In this document: piece after piece, positions 21,549 to 32,323 of the stretch
Numbering within the stretch: position 1 is the stretch's first letter
Layout: each line of letters starts with the position of its first letter
DNA from: Cyclaneusma minus
Taxonomy: Eukaryota; Ascomycota; Leotiomycetes; Marthamycetales; Marthamycetaceae
Assembly: GCA_037179335.1 (NCBI GenBank)
Contig: JAKZHN010000018.1
Coordinates: forward strand, 1-64,000
Direction: 5' to 3'
Length of the DNA: 64,000 bases
The notes under the pieces: generated by a model
Databases searched by the model: none
Seen by the model: the letters and a program-made list of their open reading frames with translations, nothing else
Told to the model about the DNA's origin: nothing
Translations under genes and position numbers: made by a program

Positions 21549-22126
21549 ACCCCCGTGGCTCGCTACGCTCGAAGATCATTTCCTATTCCATCACCATCTC
21601 AGAACCTTCTCCCTCCTTGCCAGTTTAGTCCGCTTACGCGCTTGCTAACCCGCCTTCCCAAACGCCCATGATCAAAGACCACAGCTACCCTGTTCTGCAA
21701 CTAGTCATCAGCATCCTCTGCCACCAACAGCATCATCGGCTATCGCTGCGTCGCTGACTATTTCGCCTTCACTTCGCTTGCCCATCCTCCTCACGCTCAC
21801 AGGGCGTACCTAGGTAGACCATTCCCATTCGTAGCATAAGAGCCAAATATATCCCTTCCGATAAGCTCCTGTGTCATGGTTACAAACAACCAGATAATCC
21901 GCCACGGTTAAATCCGCGGTTTCGCTTCCATTTCAAAGACTTGGAAGTTAAGAAAAGGCAGGCGAGAACCCAATATTTATACCTCAGAGAGTGGGAGAAG
22001 AGGGAAGCTACGTTATGGGCCACGGATTACGGGTCAGGGGTGCTGGGTGAGATGTTTCCAGCGAGACTGAAGTTGGAAGATGGAGCTAGGTTCTGCAAAC
22101 TGCCAATCTGTATCTCGGCGGAGGTT

Positions 22127-22716
<590 letters not shown>

Positions 22717-23836
22717 ACAAAAACCCCTCTTCTTCTAATGAAACAAGACTTAATGAAACAAGACTGAGAACAAGAACGCATTCGGAAGAAGGTCATCTCT
22801 AGGATAGCAGAAGGGCGTTCCGTGTTGCACCGTTTCTCGGCAAATAATTCACTTAGAAGATCCAGCGCTGTTGCAAACCTGGAGAGAAGCAACAGCAAAA
22901 CCACGCAAACGTTTCAGATGGTCTGTCTGTGAAAAAACTTCAGTCTTCTGCTGCTGCAAGGCTGTGAGAATAGCCCTGCTGTCGCTGCTGCTTTTGGCTA
23001 TCTACACCCGTTCCTTCCCTGACTTCCAACACCAGCTTTGCTCACATTCCCATTCAGCTTGGCTCCGGGCTCGCTCAGAAAACAACTTCAACCAACAAAC
23101 AGGTGGAATACATGTAATGGATGGTGTCGACAACATCAGTTAGAAATGGGACGAACAAGGGTCTACAACCCTCCTCTCTTCCCAATTCCACATATAGCAG
23201 TTAGTCCTGTGTTCGCATGTTATCTGTAACCTGTTCGTAACTATAGTTTTTTCTAGTATATTTGTTATTAAGGCCTTTGGCATTTGATTCATGTTGCACA
23301 TATGGTTCATACATTTGCGACAGCTCTGTTTGTAGAAATTTTAAACGTTTCTCGGAATTTGTGATGCAATCAATACATGTGGTTCTGATTCGGCTGCACC
23401 ATCACCTGGATGCTAGCGATGCTAGTTGTTTTATAGACAGAGGAGAAAAGGGATCGAGGAAAGCGAGGTGTACAGGACTATTTAGGTCCGATATGTACAA
23501 AAGCTCTGTACAAGCTCGCTTCTGTAAAGACATAGCTGGCCAGGACAAAGGCCAAGTGCCCACCCCAGTTTCATCCACGCACTCCGCCTTCCTTTCCACA
23601 GCTTAGCTCCCCATCCACTCCGCCACACAACATCGCAGGGCAAGACCAAAGTATCTGTCGATTCGTAATCACCAGTGCTAGCACGTAGGGGTCGGTGCAG
23701 GTTGTGTATTGTCTAGGTATGGAAGAAGAGAGCTTAGAGCCCTCTCCCTGCTATCGACTCCCAGCCTGCGCTGAGCCCTGGCGCTAAGCTCCGTGCTGCC
23801 CACGTGACTGCAGCAAACAGCCACCCAACCAGCATC
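22717..23836. other. Intergenic
   Basis: No gene supported. A duplicated AATGAAACAAGACT lies at 22737-22764, immediately after the gap. A short frame at 23262-23606 has no motif. Confidence 0.45.
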
Positions 23837-24538
23837 TTACGCCTGTCCGTTCTCGGGGCAGAGATCAGGAGCCCAACAGTGGATGCTCGAATCTTGACGG
23901 TTAAGAACATTCTTCATGTGACAACCCGCGTCTCCCGAAAAGGAAAACTTCCTGCTCCAGTCACGCCTACCACACTCGGAGTCTGTGAAGACGGTGCAGT
24001 GTGTCCGGCTCCTATTGTCGGACGGACCGCCGACGTTGTATGAGTGGAAGACTTCGGATTTCTGCGAGTGTTAGCATTTTCTCTCCCGCGGCATTTACTA
24101 ATACGACTGCCCCGAGGATATATAAAGTAGTTAAAAAGATGTATTAAGGAGGAAGGCGAAGACAAGGTGAGGAAGCAAAGGAATGAAGCATACAGAGAAA
24201 AGCCAGGGGTCAAGCTCCATGCAACGATCAGGCTTGCACTTTGCTTGGTAGGAGATTTGTACAGTGTCGTTGCAATTTCTGCCGGAGTGGAAAGAGATGC
24301 AGTTGGGCTGGTCCTTGTCGCAGGCGATGAGGGGGTTGGTAGTTGAAGATGATCGTGAGCTTGATGTGAAAGTGGAGTATGAAGTTGCTGCTGGTGTGGC
24401 AGAACTGATGTTTGATGTGGGGGCAGATGAGATGGACGGTGGGGTGGTGTGGCGGAAGGTGGGCCCGATGGCGAGGGTAAGGAGCGGGGAGATGGTGAGA
24501 GCTAGGAGCAAGTGGCTGGGGATGGTAGGGAGCTGCAT
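23837..24538 (-). CDS. Secreted cysteine-rich protein, candidate effector
   Basis: Exon 1 (24538-24194) and exon 2 (24061-23837) join in phase 0 across a 132-nt intron with donor GTATGC, branch site TGCTAAC and acceptor CGCAG, giving 189 residues. An N-terminal signal peptide (about 1-25, MQLPTIPSHLLLALTISPLL...) is followed by a Ser/Thr-rich stretch to about 68. The mature part has ten cysteines: five in exon 1 spaced C-x6-C-x8-C-x11-C-x4-C, and five in exon 2 (HCTVFTDSEC, GDAGCHMK, HCWAPDLC). An even cysteine number and secretion signal fit a disulphide-bonded extracellular protein. The VFTDxxC...SGDxGCH pattern recalls other small secreted fungal proteins, from memory. A TATA box lies about 70 bases upstream. 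The exon-1 frame also stays open to 24131, but that tail is hydrophobic and cysteine-poor; the spliced form is better. Confidence 0.7.
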
Positions 24539-24608
24539 TTTTAAAGGATGTATGGGGTTGTGTGGATTTGGAATATAGAAGGTGTGAGGTGAAGAGAGGG
24601 AGACAATA

Positions 24609-24615
24609 TTTTATA
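24609..24615 (-). promoter_or_regulatory. TATA box of the secreted protein gene
   Basis: TATAAAA on the minus strand, 71 bases before the ATG at 24538, followed by a TC/CA-rich leader. Confidence 0.55.
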
Positions 24616-25311
24616 CTCGGCAAACCGGGAGAATATAGAATAGTGGGGGTAGGACATACTAGATACCCAAGGTAGGTATTGTAACATACTGTATATATTA
24701 TGGGTTCGTTGATGGGGGGATGAGAAAGATACTTTTCATTCATACATCTCACTCTGGGTTCCAAAGTCGAGGGGCTCTCGGTTGATGAGATTTCGGTTCA
24801 TGAGATTCCGGTTCGTGAGAGTTCGGTTCGAAATCGAATCGTTCCACCAGCAACACGGAAATTCTGCAAGCACTTAGCAACGCAAATTGTGAAGGGGCAA
24901 CTTGATTTTCCTCAATTCTTCGCTTTGTGGGACTACAAACTGTGGAAAGACTGCGATAACGAGCGAAGACCTCCATTGCAAGCAGGGCTCTCTGTAGTCC
25001 AGACAGGTCATTGGGGGAATTGGTGGTCTTGATTGAGTTCCCATTTTCAGCCGTGTTTGGTGAATGCTTGTAATTTTTAGACAGTGTTTTTTTCAGGCTG
25101 GGGTTGTTATGTGAACGGCCACTCCCGCCTTCCAGTTTCCCAGTCGGCAGCAGTAGGTTCAATTTCGTTCGCGAATTGGACTGGGCTGGACCACTAGGAG
25201 CCCTGGTTGTAAAGTCGTTGCATGTGCCGCTCGACGTGTGAGAAGCGTTTCTCCCGAGCAATGATCAAGCGTTACCAGCCGTCTGATAATTCCAGACGCA
25301 ACCAAGCCTCC
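24616..25311. other. Intergenic with a 15-bp repeat
   Basis: A 170-residue minus-strand frame (24749-25261) is open but lacks recognisable features apart from an SHEPE/SHEPK repeat produced by the 15-bp repeat; not called as a gene. Confidence 0.4.
24779..24836. repeat. 15-bp tandem repeat, about four units
   Basis: Units of the form CGGTTCATGAGATTC: CGGTTGATGAGATTT, CGGTTCATGAGATTC, CGGTTCGTGAGAGTT, CGGTTCGAAATCGAA. Confidence 0.75.
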
Positions 25312-26586
25312 TCATGCCTTCCTCATGCCCTTCGTGTCCATGCCCTTTGTGCATACAGGACAGATCCACGTTCCCACTGGCTCGCTCTTCAATCCCACAC
25401 ATGACCAGTGGAACCACTCGTATGGGCAGCTTTCGTTATCGCAAGCCACCATATCGCCGTAACTCACACTCTGGCAAGTGCAATACTTCTTATCGTCACC
25501 TCCCTCCTCATCGTCCAGATCGAGCAAATCATCCTCCATATCTCTGTTCATAGTAGGCGGTGTAACGATTTCCTCGTCTTCTTCTCCCGAGCCCGATTCC
25601 GCATCGCTTAGTTCGCTATCGTTTGTCGAGCTCGGAGAATTCTTGTTGCCAGTTCGCTTCACTCGACTCAATCCCGATTTGCCGAGCTTGTTCTTGCGTG
25701 ACAAACTACCTCCCGCGCTTCCTCCTTGTTTGTGCGGCGCCACTTTCTTGTTTCCGATCGTCTTGTTAGAAGAGCGAGGTTGGGCGCTGCCTGCACGATG
25801 ACCGCCGGATGGTGTGCCAGCTTTGGGCGTTCCGGGACCTAGAGATGAATGACGAGCGAGCGAACTCGAGTTGGCGGGGACGCTACCGACGACGCTACCA
25901 ACGCGTTTCTTGTTCGACGGACCTGTAGACGATTCTCGAGCTTGACGCTGCATCAGTACGGCGGCAGCACCAGGGGTTGTTGGTGCTGGTGTTGCATTGG
26001 TACCTTGTTGAACTCCTCCCATAGGCGCATTGGGCATGCGATTTTGCGCTGATGCTTGGGCAGCACGTAGAGTAGAGGACGCGTTGTTCAGCTGGCTGAG
26101 CGGACCACCGCTGCCCTCGCCTCTTGCAGCTGGGGTGGCGGCTTGGGGGCGTAGAAGGGAGGGAATATCGGGGTCCACGGGGAACTCGCCCTTGTCCTGG
26201 AGTGCTTTGATCTGGGCATCGAGGTAGCGGGTATGTTTGTCGATAGCCTCCATTACCTTGGCACTCAGAGCAATCTTCTCGGCCTGTAGCACGTCGATTT
26301 TGTCGTAGTGTGCAAACACAGCTTCCTCCAGTTCGTTTTCTTTGGGGTGGGGGATGTTGCTTCCCTTCTCGCGGACCCACTTCTGCAGCTGGCCATCTTT
26401 CTGCAGTATGATGTTGTGGTAGGTTTGGATCTGGCGGTCCTTGTGGGCTATCTCGTCCTGCATGTACTGGATCTCGTTGGGGAGGTTGTGGGCGCGGTAG
26501 GCAAAGTCCTCGAGCACAGCGGCGGCATCTTGAGTCTCGATGGTCTGATTGACCATCATGTCGATGGTGAGATCGTCTCTGGGCAT
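25312..26586 (-). CDS. ING-family PHD-finger chromatin protein
   Basis: Intronless, 424 residues from the ATG at 26586. The N-terminal ING domain (about 1-125) is an alpha-helical coiled region including LEDFAYRAHNLPNEIQYMQD and HYDKIDVLQAEKIALSAKVME. A long low-complexity Ser/Pro/Gly linker with basic patches follows (about 145-340), then an acidic patch, and a C-terminal PHD finger with C4HC3 spacing (YCTCQSVSYG...ACDNESC...WFHWSC...WICPVC). ING proteins read H3K4me3 through this finger and serve as subunits of histone acetyltransferase (NuA4/Yng2-like) or deacetylase (Rpd3L/Pho23-like) complexes in the nucleus; I cannot tell which from this sequence. The frame is open a further 106 codons upstream, but that part is Ser/Pro-rich and unlike ING N-termini, so the internal ATG is preferred. 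Confidence 0.9.
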   Translation of the reverse strand: MPRDDLTIDMMVNQTIETQDAAAVLEDFAYRAHNLPNEIQYMQDEIAHKDRQIQTYHNIILQKDGQLQKWVREKGSNIPHPKENELEEAVFAHYDKIDVLQAEKIALSAKVMEAIDKHTRYLDAQIKALQDKGEFPVDPDIPSLLRPQAATPAARGEGSGGPLSQLNNASSTLRAAQASAQNRMPNAPMGGVQQGTNATPAPTTPGAAAVLMQRQARESSTGPSNKKRVGSVVGSVPANSSSLARHSSLGPGTPKAGTPSGGHRAGSAQPRSSNKTIGNKKVAPHKQGGSAGGSLSRKNKLGKSGLSRVKRTGNKNSPSSTNDSELSDAESGSGEEDEEIVTPPTMNRDMEDDLLDLDDEEGGDDKKYCTCQSVSYGDMVACDNESCPYEWFHWSCVGLKSEPVGTWICPVCTKGMDTKGMRKA

Positions 26587-26974
26587 GGCTGTTAATGGTG
26601 CTGTAGAGTGACAGCGCACAACATGAAGCAATGGGGAGGAGTAGTATGCAGCGCAAGACGCGGGAGATGTGAATCTATGTGAAGACCCGTGGCGAAGACT
26701 TCGCGCAGGCAAGCAAACAGCAACCAAGGAAGCGCGTCGGAGGTCAGGCGAGCTTACCTCGTTCAGATATGGTTTTGGTGAATTCTCAGGACCCACGACG
26801 GCCGTCTGGTGATGTGGGGACTGGGGACTGGGATCCGTGATGAATCGCAGCAAGGAAAGTGCCGCTGCCAAGCACAGAGGTGAAGAATAAGTGGAGCGCC
26901 ACACGAGGCTGGAGCTGTCACGTTTGCTGCTAAGCCACTTCGGGTCAGCCCCTTGCGCCGAGCCTCATCGATGA

Positions 26975-27349
26975 TCCAACGACTTTTGCATCAATCGAGT
27001 CGCTCGCTCGGCTGTTAACTCCAGTCTCCCATACCAGAATACCACCCTACACTGCCCAAAGGTCCTCACTTTATGTACCTCCAAATGTTCTATCTGCCAC
27101 TCTTCGGATGATACTTTTGGGACATTCTTCTATATCCTAGATTGCCGCCGTGCATGCTTCAACTGCATCTGGAAGTGCCCCCAGAGCTTTCCTCCCAATG
27201 TTTCCGTGTATTCCTCGTACTACGATATCATTCCCGAGATCGTCGCCAGCAAGGTTCTCGACGCCCGAGACGTCGTTATACGTCGAGATTGCAGAATTGG
27301 GCGAATTGAACTCCTAGTGCAACGTATCCGGTCGTTGTTCATCGACTAG
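26975..27349 (+). pseudogene. Relic of an F-box-type protein with Cys-rich motif
   Basis: A 124-codon frame without an ATG, bounded upstream by a stop (26972-26974), reads like a protein: ARSAVNSSLPYQNTTLHCPKV, then CTSKCSICHSS, then LDCRRACFNCIWKCPQ, ending LVQRIRSLFID. The F-box-like LHCPKVL stretch and the CxxC/CRRACxxC pattern occur in fungal F-box proteins (from memory). It starts only about 70 bp beyond the end of the upstream frame extension of the divergent ING gene and has no room for an N-terminal F-box, so a truncated relic is likely. An unrecognised upstream exon is the alternative. Confidence 0.45.
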
Positions 27350-28212
27350 CACATGAATGAAGCAAATGGGTCTCTGGACTTCGCTCCATGACAAGGACTC
27401 CGTATTTATGCTCTAAGGTCTCTCCTTCCCGACCGAAGCTGTGAACTACGCGTCACGTGATAAAGGGCAAATGGTAGCCGTGAGTTACTAAGGTACCAGT
27501 CAAACAGAGTAGAGAATTAACGGGCGAAAGGTAGAAAAAGAGTCAGCTCTCCACCTCTCCACTATAATACAAACTCTTGCCACTATGTGGTACATCGCGA
27601 GCTCACTTTCCACCACGTGGTTCTTCACCTGCTTCCCACGTCCGCCTCCGCCGCCTCCTAACTTCCTGGTCAACTAAATATGACTATATGAGGGCATTGT
27701 GCGGCGAGGGTCACTCTACCATGTCACTTTCCACTCTGCTGTACTGTCGGTGCTACCTTTGCTGTTGAAGCTGATCTTTGCTGTCGACACTCACTTTTAC
27801 TGTCAGGAAATGGTGGTGGAAAGCTGTTAGCAAGGATCCGTAGAATTTGAGAATACAAACCACCTTATTCTGCACGGTTAGCCATGAGTGGGTGAAGTTC
27901 CAAAGCATCACTCGCAGTAGAAAATTCACTCCCGCAATTCCAACTGCGTTCTCTGTTTGTCACTCTAAGGCCTTGCACACTCGTGCTTACCTTATATACC
28001 AGCCTACCTACCACCTGGCAAGCCAGGTCTTGGGCAGCCAAATATAGTTGGATTCTTTTCCAGCTTATATAGATTTGTAGTTGTGTATTTATTAGCTTAT
28101 CGGAGGCCGCAACACCTTATTGGCTGTGCTTAGATGAATACGGAAGCAGCCATTTTTCCTTTCGCCTGCAGCGCAAAAAAATAACTGCTTCGCGCTTTGC
28201 TCGGATTTATCT
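27350..28212. other. Intergenic with one array-like unit
   Basis: No gene. Near 27770-27803 TTGCTGTCGACACTCACTTT and TACTGTCAGG, and at 27990-28001 CCTTATATACC, resemble pieces of the 11.5-16.1 kb array, here in the same orientation (TATA on the minus strand). Confidence 0.4.
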
Positions 28213-28321
28213 AAACGCAGTCAATAAAATACTATGGAATTTTCAAGCGCAGCCAATAAAATACTGCGGAATTTTGGGCTCGTATTTTTAAGCGCAGCCA
28301 ATAAAATACTATGAAATTTAC
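28213..28321 (+). repeat. Three near-identical CCAAT-containing repeats
   Basis: AAACGCAGTCAATAAAATAC (28213), AAGCGCAGCCAATAAAATAC (28245) and AAGCGCAGCCAATAAAATAC (28290), each followed by TATGGAATTTT or TGCGGAATTTT. The two later copies carry CCAAT. Confidence 0.8.
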
Positions 28322-28620
28322 TTATGTAATAAAAATCCATAATTTTATACCCCTGTTATAGCACGCAATAATAGAAATTATAAAAAATTAATTACACTAT
28401 TAAAATTCCCTGGATCTAAAGGGGTAAGTAACGCTGCGCTGGCAAATTACATATATAGGGTGGTGGTTTGAGTTGTGTTGAAATACATAAGAGAGGGACC
28501 TGTGCTTGACAGCTAGCGGCTCCCAAAGCAAGCGCAAATCCACTTGCCACTGAATATCTTGTCACGTGCTGGGCTTTTACCACAGAATGCTCTGGTCACG
28601 AGACCTCTTGGACGACTGAG

Positions 28621-28631
28621 ATATAAATAAG
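28621..28631 (+). promoter_or_regulatory. TATA box, second array
   Basis: ATATAAATAAG with CACGTG about 60 bp upstream (28563). Confidence 0.45.
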
Positions 28632-29140
28632 CTGTCTTCTTCTACTCTCTAGAAAGATCCTTTCTTCTCTACCTAATCTTTGAAGATCCTGGTTACTCGT
28701 ACACCTGCGGACCAGCAACTGAACTGTGAGAAGTTCTGGTTGCGTCATTCTGTTCTCTTTCGTTTTCCTTCCAAGGCTGACCTTGAAGTCCCTGCTAGTG
28801 ATTTCTCGAAACTTCACTCATCTTACTGCCGCCGAGTCTCTCAAGCACTGACGCGGAAGTTCACCGTTGGGAAACGCTGTTGCTGTCGGAAAAGAAATGC
28901 GAAAGAGGAACCTCGGTTGGGGACGAAGTCTGTCGTGTTTTGGAATTTCGTACACCTGAATTTTGGAATAGCAAGCCATTTGCAGTTACTAGCCCCTGGA
29001 GCTAGCCACGGAATTCAAGTTTCACCACCTCTTTGTGGCTTCCGTCGTGTTGGTCCTCGATCTCTAGTTCCCATTGCCGCTCTACTCAGATATGAGGCAA
29101 GCTTATATAGTACTCAGGTGATCTATGGCCTCCAGATCAG

Positions 29141-29150
29141 CTATAAAAGG
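29141..29150 (+). promoter_or_regulatory. TATA box, second array
   Basis: CTATAAAAGG, canonical TATAAAAG. Confidence 0.45.
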
Positions 29151-29747
29151 ACAGAATCTTCTGCTATGAAAAACGCAGAAAGGAAACGTGGGTCGAGACT
29201 CAGCCAAGTTCACGCCCATGAAGGCACGCCGTCTGATTCTCGAACCCGAGTAACATCGAAAAACATGTTTCTGAGCAGCAGTCCAATTTTGAATTTTGCA
29301 TCGATTGGTCGAAATGTCATTGCCAGGAGCCGTTTGAAAGTCAGTGCTGTCGAAGACCTCCACCTCCAGTCGTTACCACGACTTGCTGTTGAAACTTTGC
29401 CGGTACTCGCTTTACAAACGTCCCGCAAATCGTGAAGACAAAGCTTTGCGAACCTGGGCAGAATCACATGTTTACAATATGCGAAATACCAGCATGGACA
29501 CTTGACTTGCTCGTTCCATCAAAATGAACTTGAAATCAGTCTTAGATCTGAGTTCGGATTAGTGTAAGATACAGACGATCCAAGTCGATATATACTACCT
29601 ATGCAAGAAGCCCAAGCAGCTGGAGAGTTCGTCACGTGCGCTTCAGCTCCCCCGTTAATCTCACACCAAGCCGCCAGCCGGTTCACATGCCCCTAACGCC
29701 ACTTTTCAACTTTGCTGCTCTCAAGTCCACGAACCTCTGGCTCTCTG

Positions 29748-29757
29748 CTATAAAAGG
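29748..29757 (+). promoter_or_regulatory. TATA box, second array
   Basis: CTATAAAAGG, canonical, with GTCACGTGC at about 29631. Confidence 0.5.
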
Positions 29758-30319
29758 CCAAAACTTTCCCTGTTCTTCTGATTTTCTCAAACAACTTCTG
29801 ATTTCCTCAAACAAAAATGCATCAGGCCAGCCACTACGTTGAAGTCAGGCCTTTTGCCTCTTTTGAGACTTTCTAGTATGACGTACGAGCGGATTTGAAA
29901 GTTAAGCGTCTTTAGCTCGGAAAAGGAACAAAGTGTGCTGTTGGTTGTTGCGAAACGCAAACAACCCTCACTGTTGCGACTTTCCTATACTGTTCACTGT
30001 AGGTATCTGCTGTCGATTCGGGGGATTGGCTTTTGGGACGGCTGGGGTCTAGAGATACGGTGAGAAGTAGCTAGTTTCTCAGTAATCACGGAGGAGTCAA
30101 GTCTCTGTGGGCGGGATATCTAAAATCAGGGGACTCCAAGCAGCCTACGGGAAACCACGGGCGCCAAGTTTGCGTCTCTAGTTGATCTCGGGGGTGGTTT
30201 ATTTATAGGGTTCAAGCTGAGTGCGATGAAGGTCAGTGAAGCCATAGGGTAGCCCCTCTTTAAGCGTTAGCGACTACTGGTCTCATGACGTTGTAGACTT
30301 TCGCGCTGGCCATGGGTGC

Positions 30320-30330
30320 CTATAAATAAT
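30320..30330 (+). promoter_or_regulatory. TATA box, second array
   Basis: CTATAAATAAT, last of the series. Confidence 0.4.
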
Positions 30331-30671
30331 TGATAGCTTGGGACTCGCTTCCTCTACTCGTATCCAGACATTCTTGGGAAGGAGATTCCAGAACGCAGAG
30401 AAACACGGAGAGGTGGATCTCGTTGCCCGGAAGTGCATCAGCATGTGCTGGGGATCCCAGAATTCCTATTCTGCAGTGCCCCCAAAGAAGCTACTGCCGA
30501 ACACTTTTGTCTGCCGCCGTCCCATGTCCTTTCACCACAGCAAAGCCCAAGCTCCGTTTGATCAGTCTCTCACTGATTCCCTATCATACCTGTTCCCTGA
30601 CACATCCCACCTCATTGTTTCTGGATTCCTCGGCAGCCTCATCGATGTCGGCGCTCCTCTTCCTCGGCCAT

Positions 30672-31082
30672 CTAACTACCACGGTAGGTAGTGTAGCTCC
30701 ACGGTCCCAAAAGCAAAGGCACATGATACGACTCCCCCTTCTTCACCGTAAACGTGATGTCCACCTGTGGCCAAAATGTCTTTCCCTCTCCAAAGTAATC
30801 CCCGGTCTGAAAAGTCAATTGCCACGTCTGCGTCTCTTGCTCCAGCATCTCAATGACTTTCCTAGCTGGGTATTCGGATGCCTCAAGCTCAGGATAGTCA
30901 GGTCCATGATAGTCCCAAGTTATAATTCGCCCGTCACTGTTTGTCCACTTAGCGAAGGCATAGTCTCCCCCTTCTCTTTTTGGAGAAAGCAAGCGGAGCA
31001 CGACAGCGAGATCGGCTGCAGGGCGGCCGGTGAGGGTATCGAGGACGTGGCAGGTGATTTGGTCTTTTTGAGGAGCAGCCAT
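30672..31082 (-). CDS. 5-hydroxyisourate hydrolase (transthyretin-like)
   Basis: Intronless, 136 residues from the ATG at 31082. The N-terminal signature CHVLDTLTGRPA (11-22) carries the active-site His. The middle has W..SDGRI and the C-terminal part VDITFTVKKGESYHVPLLLGPWSYTTYRGS ends in the YRGS tetrapeptide that distinguishes HIU hydrolases from transthyretin. The enzyme opens 5-hydroxyisourate, the product of urate oxidase, in purine degradation to allantoin. No peroxisomal C-terminal SKL-type signal is present, so the protein may be cytosolic. The frame is open upstream to 31448, but that part is not conserved-looking and precedes the typical N-terminus. No other urate-pathway gene is nearby. 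Confidence 0.93.
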   Translation of the reverse strand: MAAPQKDQITCHVLDTLTGRPAADLAVVLRLLSPKREGGDYAFAKWTNSDGRIITWDYHGPDYPELEASEYPARKVIEMLEQETQTWQLTFQTGDYFGEGKTFWPQVDITFTVKKGESYHVPLLLGPWSYTTYRGS

Positions 31083-32323
31083 GACTGCTTTTGGTAGAAT
31101 TGTCGTGGACAATTCGCAGTGTACTGATGGACTTGAGATTGGTGACTGGCGAGTTGGCTTTCGGTGAGGCGGGTAGGTTCGTGGTCTGGGATTGATCGGA
31201 CAACTTGAAAATCGCACGACAAAGATGCGCCAATGTACGCGGCAACTGAGCAGTGCTCCAAGAGAAGGCAGCCAAGTTTCTTTAGAAAGGTTTCTGAGTT
31301 GTTTGATCAAAAGAGAGTCCACCAGACGACGTTTTTGTTTGGAGTTCGCGACGTCGAGCTGTAGTGGGGCACAGCGCGGGGTCCGGAGACGGCCGACTGT
31401 CAGCCTCGTCTTGGCAGGGGGCTCTTGGCAGCCTCGCTGGTGGGGCACAGCTCAGCCATCTTCTCTCCCCAAAGGACGTCACAGCTTCAACAACATCCCC
31501 TAAACATACATAGCTTCGATATCTTCGCTATTTCGGTTAGATGAAAAACAATATGACGTCTTTCCAACAATTCTCACCATCGGGCTGTAAACGTCTTTCG
31601 GAGACGGTGAACATACTCCGCCTCTCTGAGCCTCAGAGCCAAGACGCCATGTCTCGTCGTCGTTCCACATCGAACAGGGTTCTTAGGAGGTGATACGCTT
31701 TCGGCTCCACTGCCAACAGCTGAGCTTCACCTACTTTTAACCTTCACCGCGAAGGATATATTGGCCGTGTTTCCCCGGTGCTCCTCTGGATCTTTCCCAC
31801 CAGTTCAGCCAGTTGCAGCAAGTTGACGACGTCGTTTCGTGAGCAAGGAAGTTTTCTACCACGTGAAGTGAGTTTGCCGTTTCTTTGCCTTCATCCGTTT
31901 GCTTTCTCAGAAGTCGACCCACCCACCGCCTGTGCCATTGGATTGCGTCGATGCTTGAACTTTGAGCTTCATGTTCGCCTTTGCTCCTGTCCGTATTCAA
32001 TTGAGTACATAGCTTGGATGCTTCGGCTTCCATGATCTGACGATGCTGATGCTCGATTCCCATCGCTATTTCCCATCAAGAAACCTCCCCTCGTACGATG
32101 CGGTATGGTGCTAGCAAGTGCTACCGATCAATCCCGCCCGCTGAAACCCACCAAAAGCTAATTACCTAAAACCTAGAACCTTCGCTCACCTCACCAGTAT
32201 CTCCGCCGAATTGCTTCCTTTCCATACGCTCTAGACTTCATTCTCATAGACAGACATCCAGTCTTTCAACCTCAATCGACCGCTTCAGAACCCGAAATCC
32301 CCTAAGACCTCATCATCCTCATC
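31083..32323. other. Intergenic between HIU hydrolase and PLD genes
   Basis: Divergent promoter region. Short frames on both strands without motifs. The last 150 bases before 32324 are TC/CA-rich and fit a PLD leader. Confidence 0.5.

Larger units (their letters stand above)
20767..22126. other. Intergenic
   Basis: No gene supported. Contains a GGAT microsatellite and a GC-rich palindrome listed separately. Confidence 0.5.
28560..30400 (+). repeat. Second group of TATA-bearing units, plus orientation
   Basis: TATA boxes at 28621, 29142, 29749 and 30321 are spaced 521, 607 and 572 bp. Two are followed by AAAAGGACAGAATCTTC and AAAAGGCCAAAACTTTC, similar to the AAGGGACAAGATCTC block of the first array but on the opposite strand. 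GTCACGTGC lies 60-120 bp upstream of the first and third boxes. A 251-codon frame (28680-29435) crosses unit borders and looks spurious. Confidence 0.5.

Noticed and set aside
24749..25261. 170-codon minus-strand frame with SHEPE repeats
   Set aside because: The repeats come from a 15-bp DNA repeat; no signal peptide, motif or clear start.
26587..26904. 106-codon N-terminal extension of the ING protein
   Set aside because: Ser/Pro-rich, unlike the family N-terminus, and precedes a better-placed ATG; treated as leader.
28680..29435. 251-codon plus-strand frame
   Set aside because: It crosses a TATA-unit boundary, has no motif or protein-like composition, and starts in poor context; likely chance.
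31083..31448. N-terminal extension of the HIU hydrolase frame
   Set aside because: Family proteins start just before the CHVLD motif; the extension is not conserved-looking.
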